In this document: positions 56,851-64,000 of the stretch, piece by piece
Layout: the number at the start of each line of letters is the position of its first letter
Numbering within the stretch: the stretch's first letter is position 1
Source: Porpolomopsis calyptriformis
Lineage: Eukaryota > Basidiomycota > Agaricomycetes > Agaricales > Hygrophoraceae
NCBI GenBank assembly: GCA_951640195.1
Contig: OX621173.1
Coordinates: forward strand, 1,281,780 to 1,345,779
Direction of reading: 5' to 3'
DNA length: 64,000 bases
Program-made: the position numbers and the translations under genes
Notes under the pieces: model-generated
Database searches by the model: none
Told to the model about the DNA's origin: nothing
The model's input: only the letters and a program-made list of their open reading frames with translations

Positions 56851-59424
56851 ATGTCGAAACCAGTGCAATACACACCTTTGAGCGTGCTCGAGCAAGTATG
56901 CTTTACTCACGTATAGTGTAGCACTCAAACTTCTAACATCCTCGCTCCAGATTCACTCCGAACTCCGTGACGGCTTCAATTCTGGGAAATTGAAGTCTGT
57001 ACCGTACCGCAAGTACCAGCTCCTCCAGCTCGCGTATCTCCTCAAGGACAACGAGAGTCGGTTTGAGGAAGCGCTCGCTTCAGATCTTGGCCGCCCCCAT
57101 ATCGAAACTGCATTGTCAGTGTCCATCCCCTCTTCCTTCAGTCAAATTTAGTCATTATCGCAGTCTCGAGGTTGGGGCATCGCTCTCGGAGATCGAGAAT
57201 GCCTATTCTAGTGTGGAAAAGTGGGCCAAACCCGAGCGGCCGCCGTTCTCGCTCACATGGACGCCTATGAGGCCGGTGATGAGGAAAGAGGCCAAGGGGG
57301 TGGTCCTCATCATAAGCCCGTTCAATTACCCTGTCTGGTTGTCACTTGGACCGATGGTATGTGTGCGCGCTTTTTTTCTTTCTTGCTCTCCAAGTTGTAT
57401 TTCTTTGTCTTTAGGCGGGTGCATTGGCAGCCGGGAATGGTGTGGTGTTGAAGCCGTCGGAACATTCGCCGGCTGTTTCGACCTTGTTTGCTGAACTTGT
57501 GCCGAAATACCTTGATTCCGATCTCGTTCGCGTCGTCAATGGTGGCCCCTCGGAGACGACCAGGGTTAGTCCTTCTTTCGATTTCGATTTATTCTTGAGC
57601 TGATGACCGCTCTCGATTGTAGTTGCTCGAGCTTAAATGGGATCATAGTAAGCTCTTCCGTTTTGCTGTTCTTTTTTGAGTTCAAGTTTCTCAACCTACT
57701 GCGCGTAATTTTAGTCTTGTATACTGGTAAGTTCTTCTCGTCATCTACAAAAAAAAAACCAACTCTCTGTTGGTTCAATAAGGCAGCAGTCGTGTGGGTA
57801 AGATTATTTCAGCCGCAGCTGCCAAGCATCTTACTCCCATAACCCTGGAGGTGTGTGTTTCTCTCGCAAACTTGAGTCCCTGCTCGCACTCAACTGTTGC
57901 ATCAATAATTATAGCTCGGAGGTCCGTCTTGACACTTCATTATCTCATCATTCATTCTTGACCAATATCCTTAGGTAAAAGTCCTGTGTTTGTCGACCCA
58001 AATTGCGACCTTGAAACTTGCGCCCGTCGTCTCCTACTCGGTAAATGCTCCAACGCTGGCCAGACATGCGTCGCCCCCGATTATGTGCTCGTACATGAAG
58101 ATTTTCAAGAAAAGCTAGTTGATGCGTTGAAGGATGTGTACGCCTTTCGCCTTCCTTTCCTCGTTCGGAACTCACATTGACCTGTCGGTGCGTTGCCACG
58201 CACAGACACTCCAAGTTCTATCCTCCTTCTCAGCCACCCTCTGCGCCGGGTGCCTTTTCTCGCCTAGTCTCGACACAAGCCTTTAATCGCGTGTCGAATT
58301 TGTTAAAGAATACGAAAGGAAAGATTGCGTTTGGAGGAGAGATGGACGAGAAGGACAAGTACATCGCACCGACCGTTGTCAAGGACGTTCAATTGGACGA
58401 TTCTCTTATGAGCGAGTGAGTAAGGCTGAAAGAAGGCGCATTTGTTTGGTTGCCTATGATTGACGGAAACAATATCTTTTCAGAGAGATCTTTGGTCCTG
58501 TGTTGCCAATCGTACCCGTGCAAAGTCTGGATCAAGGTATTGCGTTTGTCAACGCACAGTGTGTACCTCGTCTTTCTCGTCTTTATCTCATCATCCATTA
58601 ATTCTATGATATAGTGACCACCCACTTGCACTCTATGTATTCTCTCAAGACCCTGAATTCAAAGCTAAAGGTATGTTCACGCACGACAGTGGGAACATTG
58701 GGGTTGAATATTTATTGTCTATCGTAGTATTCGATAACACGCAAAGTGGAGCGTGTGTCGCTAATGAAGTTGGTATCCATCCAGGGGGTACGAACTCGCG
58801 CTTTATTTTTCCAGATTTTCTCATTATTGAAATCCATTGTAGCTAAAGGTCTTCCGTTTGGTGGCATAGGTCAAAGTGGATGTGAGTTCTTTGTTGTTTC
58901 TTCTCTCTACTGTGACCTATTCTTATTATATCACGTTTAAGCTGGCTATCACACCGGCAAGTTCGGATTTGATCTGTTTACTCATTTCCGGGCGTCGCTG
59001 GACTCCCCGTCCTGGTGCGTTTGTTATTTTTATTTTTGAACGGGCATTCGGCTAACTGCCGAGTGCAATCCAATAAAACAATGATAGGATCGACCGTGTT
59101 TTGGGCGCCAGGTACCCGCCTTATACAGTACGTCGAACGTTTTTCCCCATCTGGTACTGCTTTGTGCACTCGCACGCTACAAGGAGGCGGTACCGTGTGG
59201 GAATCATGCTCACACAGTCACTCGTTGTGTAGGAACAAAACAAGGCGAAACTTCGCAAGCTCTTTCCCAGCATCCCTGCCCGCCCGAGAGGCCCACCGGG
59301 CGAGGTACGATCGTGCCATGGGTGGAGGAAGTGGTTCCTGCTCGGACTGGCTCTTTCCGTGGCTGGGTTGGTAGCGAAGCAGGGGGGGATCCAGAAACTC
59401 CTCGTTGGCTGGACGCCGAAGTAA
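56851..59424 (+). CDS. HFD1: Fatty aldehyde dehydrogenase, membrane-anchored ALDH3 type
   Basis: Seventeen exons give 523 residues. Among them are a 25-nt exon (57623-57647), a 12-nt exon (57715-57726) and a 7-nt exon (57915-57921). NAD-binding and catalytic motifs are [25 protein letters not shown], the glutamate motif LELGGKSP (assembled over the 7-nt exon), and the catalytic cysteine in [29 protein letters not shown] and [11 protein letters not shown] follow. The end has a hydrophobic anchor ([15 protein letters not shown]), as in Hfd1/ALDH3A2, which oxidises long-chain aldehydes from sphingolipid breakdown. The segment before GLPFGG is shorter than in relatives. Confidence 0.92.
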
Positions 59425-59744
59425 TGCTGGGGAGAACTGACACTTGATCAGCGAGACTCTGTAGGCGAGGCCGATTTTCTTTGAACAAGCACGTTGTCTA
59501 TTCTAGCTTCTGTTATTGTTTATCGTAAGTCAACTGTAGAGTATGATTTAACTTGGCTCGTTCAATGTCCAGATGGTGGCTACAATTGGTTGGCAAGGTA
59601 CACATGAAGTACAATTAAATTGTTTATGCGTCCGTAACGGTCGTTAGGTCATTAGCTCGATGATCACCGACGTCGAACGCGTTACCTAGAAGTCCGTATC
59701 TCGCCTATGATAGACTGCAGGTCTTTTGGCTATCAAGCGGTCTG

Positions 59745-60694
59745 TCACATATGGCGAGGGTATGGAAGAGTATATCCTTCCATTTTCTCAGAAAAGAACA
59801 TGGTGGAGAGTGTGTTTGAGCACATCTTGAGTGTTTGCGTTATTTTATCTGTGTCCGAGGATGGGGAGAGTAGGATAGATTCTGCCAAGTTGAGCAAGCT
59901 GACGAGTGTCCTGGAGTGGGTTGGTATCAGGTTTAGAACATTTTAGGAGGTGTGTGGAAGGGGTTTACCTGCGGAGAGAGGAAATGGTATCGGTGAGAGT
60001 GGGAGAGCAAGAAGAGATGAGGGGTTTGTGAGAGCGGATTGTTGTGGGTGGGGTTATTGTATGAGTTCGGTCATCGATGGCGTGTAGTGATGTATGGATC
60101 AGCCTGTGGTATGCCTGGACGTGAGCCTGGAGCTCGTAAAGGGGGGGAGGTCCGGGTAGGTCGGCGTAAAACAGCTGAACAAAAAGAGTCGTCGAGATAA
60201 AGATCGACCCAAGCGGTAGGGCAGGGGGAATGAGGACTTACATATGAGATACTCTCGGTTGTGTTTATACAGGTTCTGATCAGCGGGAGGAACGAGTTGA
60301 GGAAGTCTGCATCGTGAGGATCGTCATACTGTTGTTGTTCTTGTTCAAACTCTAAGGTGTACACTTCTTCTGCAAGCGGGATCGGGGGGAGTGGCGCGAG
60401 CCTCCTCCCGGGCGTCGGCGGAGGGGTGGTGTCGGGGTGGAGTGGAGCGGAGAGGTCGTCGAACGGGTAGGTGGAATCGTTGAGGAAAGAGCAGTGATCG
60501 GGGGGTGATTCCTGGGTGCGCCGGTGTGGGATGTACTTGCTGTGCTCAACCCACCCTGTTGTCAGACGAGGTTGGGGTTTGGGAGGATCAGTGCTAGAAA
60601 GAAACAGATCGAGAGAATGGTGGTAGGTCGTGATTGGGGGGACTACCAGTAGCCCGAGAGCGTTTGAGATGTCTGGCATCAAGGAATCTGACAT
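59745..60694 (-). CDS. Hypothetical protein
   Basis: Three exons (60694-60242, 60174-59969, 59910-59745) give 274 residues. The first half is Pro/Thr-rich (PDTTPPPTPGRRLAPLPP) with NALGLLVVPPITTYHHSLD near the start. The second half looks helical (YELQAHVQAYHRLIHTSLHA, SLLNLAESILL), and the C-terminus is EGYTLPYPRHM. Consistent splicing in phase supports a real gene. No family recognised. Confidence 0.6.
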
Positions 60695-60802
60695 CAAGTC
60701 ATGATAAATCAGAGGACAAGTGGGGATGGATTAAATATGCGGAAGAAAACAATGAAGACCGTATCTAGGAGACTTCCCAAATATGGAAATGTGTAAATCT
60801 GG

Positions 60803-61401
60803 TTAGTCTTCCTCATCGTTGTCACCAGCGCCCGTCCTGTGAAGAGAGATCAGCACGAGGTGATTTGGTAGAGAGGGATGGACGTACGCAAGATTATAGA
60901 ATCGCAGCTCATACATGGTTTTCGATGAAGCGACAACCCTAAGAGCGTGGGATGTTGGATATCGAATGTGGAGGTTCTTGTTGGTTTACTCACCGTATCC
61001 AGTCGCGAAGAGTATTCTTCTTCAAGAATTTCTTCGTTAGGTATTTCAGATATCGCTTGGAGAAGGGGATCTGCGATGTCACTGTGATTTTATTGCCGCC
61101 TACAAGAACACTGTTAGAGGGAGAACACCGTAGATTGAACGCCACTTGCCTCGGGTGACAGCTACATTTTCGCCTAGTTGCCCAGCCTTTCCGTCGACCT
61201 TGATGCGGTCGTGTAGGAACTTTTCAAAGTCGGCGCCATCGAAGACACCGTCGTTCGCGGGGCGCGAGTAGTCGATAACAAATTTATGCTTAGCAGTAGA
61301 TCCTTTTCCGGTGGCGGCTTTGGGCTGATACGAAGAGAAAATATGGTGTGAGCCTACTGAGAAGGTAACTCAGCAAAGCGGTACCACAACGGACTGACCA
61401 T
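60803..61401 (-). CDS. RPL22: Large-subunit ribosomal protein eL22
   Basis: Five exons (61401-61399, 61324-61150, 61099-60994, 60938-60888, 60836-60803) give 122 residues. Recognised by [78 protein letters not shown] and YELRFYNLA, with the acidic tail GDNDEED. The first coding exon holds only the ATG. The second intron is a GC-AG intron with donor GCAAGT. Confidence 0.95.
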
Positions 61402-61568
61402 CGTTGACGAGCTTGACTTGTACTGAAGAAATTTAATTTAATTCCCAATTTATCGGAGGGGCTTTCAACTGTACAGTTATAGAAATAGGGTTTTTATTCG
61501 GCATTCACCGAGTGACTGTCACTTCCCCCGCTCCCCGAGCGTGTTTCCTTCCAGGGGTTCAAGCCGCC

Positions 61569-63587
61569 ATGACTCGCGCCGTATTAACTCGCGAACAGGT
61601 CGCCACATCCCAACGCGAAGGTGACTTTTCAATAAAGCCGGAACGTGCGGAACCAAAACTTGATACATCCCAATGGCCATTACTTCTCAAAAATTACGAC
61701 AAACTCCTCATTAGATCGAGTCACTTCACCCCTATTCCCTCAGGATGCAGCCCTTTGAAGCGTGATATCACAAACTACATCAAGTATGCACGCGCCAATA
61801 TACTCTTTCCTTCCTGCTTTGCTCATAAAATACACTTGTGCTTATCAAGGTCAGGCGTTATCAACCTGGACAAACCATCAAACCCGTCCTCTCACGAGGT
61901 CGTCGCCTGGCTGAGACGGATCCTTCGAGTTGAAAAAACGGGTCATAGTGGTACACTTGACCCCAAAGTGACTGGATGCCTCATTGTATGCATTGATCGC
62001 GCAACGCGGCTCGTAAAGTCGCAACAGGGTGCAGGTGCGTTCAAATAATCCTCGGAACAACTTGAGTTTCCCTTGATGAAAAGAATTGACCAGGAAAGGA
62101 ATATGTCTGCGTACTCCGAATGCACGCAAAACCCCAAAATCCCACAGCCCTTCCAGCAGCCCTTCAAACTCTCACAGGAGCCTTGTTCCAGCGTCCCCCA
62201 CTGATATCAGCCGTCAAACGGCAATTGCGCATCCGAACCATTTACGAATCCAAACTGTATGAATATGATGAGAAACGCAACCTCGCCGTATTCTGGGTTT
62301 CATGCGAAGCGGGAACATATATTCGAACGCTTTGTGTGCATCTGGGTTTAATTTTGGGTGTGGGGGCGCATATGCAAGAACTACGGAGGGTGCGAAGCGG
62401 TGCAATGTCAGAAAATGATGATATTGTGACTATGCACGACGTTATGGATGCGCAATGGATGTACGACAACACAAGGGATGGTACTAAATTTTATCATCAG
62501 CGTTGATCTTCGGCAGGTTGACAGCTCGTCATTCACAGAATCATATCTGCGTCGCGCCATCCGGCCACTAGAGTCCTTGCTTGTCGGCTACAAGCGCATA
62601 GTCGTGAAGGATAGTGCAGTTAATGCAGTTTGCTACGGCGCAAAACTCATGATTCCAGGGCTTCTGCGATACGAGGCTGACATCTCTGTACATGAAGAAG
62701 TCGTTCTCATGACAACTAAGGGTTTGTACCTTCCCTGTTCGTTCTTGGCTTTGTCACCGAAACTTTAGCACACAGGTGAAGGTATTGCCCTAGCGATCGC
62801 TCAGATGTCTACCGTCGAGCTAGCTACATGTGACCATGGCGTGGTCGCCAAAGTGAAGCGATGTATCATGGAGCGTGACACTTATCCTCGACGGTGGGGG
62901 CTCGGCCCCATGGCTTTGCAAAAGAAAAAGATGGTGAAAGACGGCAAGCTTGGAAAATACGGTGAGAAGATCGAAGGTGTGACTCCCACAGAGTGGAGTC
63001 GGGACTATGTCGACTACAGTCGCGAAGTAAGTGTGGGATGCTTATTCTAGGTTTGTCATTTAAAACCTCTCCCCTAGCACGCTCCTGCTCCTACAGCAGG
63101 GCCATCCCTCTCAGCATCAGTCGCTCCTGTAGCCACGGAGAGCTCGCACGTACAAGAAGAAGCGCGGGAGAAAAAACGGAAGCGGAAATCAGACGCCTCA
63201 GTCTTGATGGGCAAAACAGAATCCGATGAGGAGAGGAGCAGGCATGCAGAACGCAAGCGGCCCAAAAAGGAAAAGGATACGGTTGAGGCTGCGGCAGGGC
63301 CGGACGAAGGGGGCACCGAGCAGGTGGAACGCAAGCACCGTAAAAAAAAGAAAGCAGCTGGAGAAGATGTTGCAGCTCCATCAGTGGAGAAACCCGAGTC
63401 CGATGGTGATGATGCGGAGCGGGCGGAACACAAGCGACGCAAAAAAGAAAAGAGGGCAGCTAGAGAAGCTGCTGCTGCCGCTGCCGCAGCCACAGCAACG
63501 CATTCGGACGCTGAAGCGATTGATAAGGACGAGGAAGCACGGCAAGAGAGGAAGCGGTTGAAGAAGGAAAAAAGGTCGAAAGAATGA
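61569..63587 (+). CDS. CBF5: H/ACA snoRNP pseudouridine synthase Cbf5/dyskerin
   Basis: Six exons (61569-61783, 61850-62034, 62094-62480, 62539-62721, 62776-63026, 63078-63587) give 576 residues. A dyskerin N-terminal region is followed by the TruB catalytic core, [20 protein letters not shown] then [10 protein letters not shown] with the catalytic Asp. [36 protein letters not shown], the PUA domain ([20 protein letters not shown]) and a Lys/Arg/Glu-rich nucleolar tail complete it. Cbf5 isomerises uridines in rRNA guided by H/ACA snoRNAs. It is divergent from RPL22 over about 170 bp. Confidence 0.96.
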
Positions 63588-64000
63588 ATATATTGGCAAG
63601 TGACACTTTATTTTTGTATTTCCCGCCTTGGGCTGATGGTCGACATTGGTGCAGGTCAGAGCCATGATTTATTGATTTCTACAAATGACATTCCTGGTGG
63701 TAAACAAGTTAAAGTGTTCAGTATGCTACGGGAATCGGTGCATTTACAGAGATTTCCGTGCTATGAATTCTACCTGGGACTACCAACCAACCACAGTTAA
63801 GTGACTGGGTGAAGGGATTATTATAAGTGTCGTTTGCGAGGTTATAACGAAAGAAAATAGAGAAACCCTAAGGATTCGCGATTAAACAAAGCATTAAATA
63901 TGAGAGCAAGACAAACCAGAACACCCAGCGAGCGAGGTTACCACTCCCATCATACCTTTATTGATGCCTTAGACACCACTTTAGCAGTCATTGAGCCAGA
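63588..64000. other. Right-edge flank
   Basis: 413 bp after CBF5. No tRNA, gene or repeat recognised; a neighbouring gene may begin beyond the window. Confidence 0.5.

Noticed and set aside
63588..64000. tRNA or other RNA gene at the right edge
   Set aside because: No cloverleaf, A/B box pair or terminator run could be seen.

Overview
The window reads as nuclear DNA of a basidiomycete fungus, most likely an Agaricomycete. Genes are dense and split by many introns of about 45-60 nt. Histone H2A and H2B are divergently paired. STAND (NACHT-ankyrin) genes with near-identical repeats sit beside a Tf1/sushi-like chromovirus, a combination typical of mushroom-forming fungi. Exon structures are my own splice reading; wherever full exon coordinates are given, the summed coding length is a multiple of three.

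Layout. (1) 1-2.9 kb: the 3' end of an ankyrin-repeat STAND-type gene (+) faces an F-box-like/ankyrin gene (-). (2) 5.2-16.3 kb: a hypothetical proline/serine-rich protein, the 2-oxoglutarate dehydrogenase E2 gene KGD2, a broken lipase gene carrying a 48-bp perfect hairpin, the H2A/H2B pair, an F-box protein and a GRIP-domain golgin. (3) 16.6-32.2 kb: a HECT_2 (UBE3D-like) E3 ligase region joined to or abutting a coiled-coil protein, RNA polymerase III subunit Rpc31, the mRNA export adaptor Yra1/ALYREF with one very long intron, the farnesyl/geranylgeranyltransferase alpha subunit, a CNH-domain protein, the CBS protein Sds23, cystathionine gamma-synthase and an acidic hypothetical protein. (4) 32.8-53.0 kb: the accessory block. 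It holds a 13.5-kb NACHT-ankyrin pseudogene split by a complete Ty3/gypsy chromovirus (6.8 kb) and by two solo LTRs, a decayed F-box/ankyrin relic hit by a MITE-like element, and one intact NACHT-ankyrin gene with 25 ankyrin repeats. (5) 53.9-63.6 kb: a Zn2Cys6 regulator (ERT1-like), MAM33, a fatty aldehyde dehydrogenase with 17 exons including 12-nt and 7-nt microexons, a hypothetical protein, RPL22 and CBF5.

The convergent pair at the left edge (ankyrin STAND tail facing F-box/ankyrin gene) recurs, inverted and decayed, at 46.8-53.0 kb. The two copies even share degenerate coding sequence beyond their stop codons. This points to duplication of a two-gene module, with one copy of each partner decaying while the other stayed open. 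The retroelement shows an exact 11-nt match between its predicted transcript start and its primer-binding site (Tf1-type self-priming), an extra ORF after pol, and decay dominated by CpG transitions. These are the most notable features of the window. The housekeeping genes look intact apart from the lipase. They show no operon logic and are arranged as ordinary divergent or convergent fungal neighbours.
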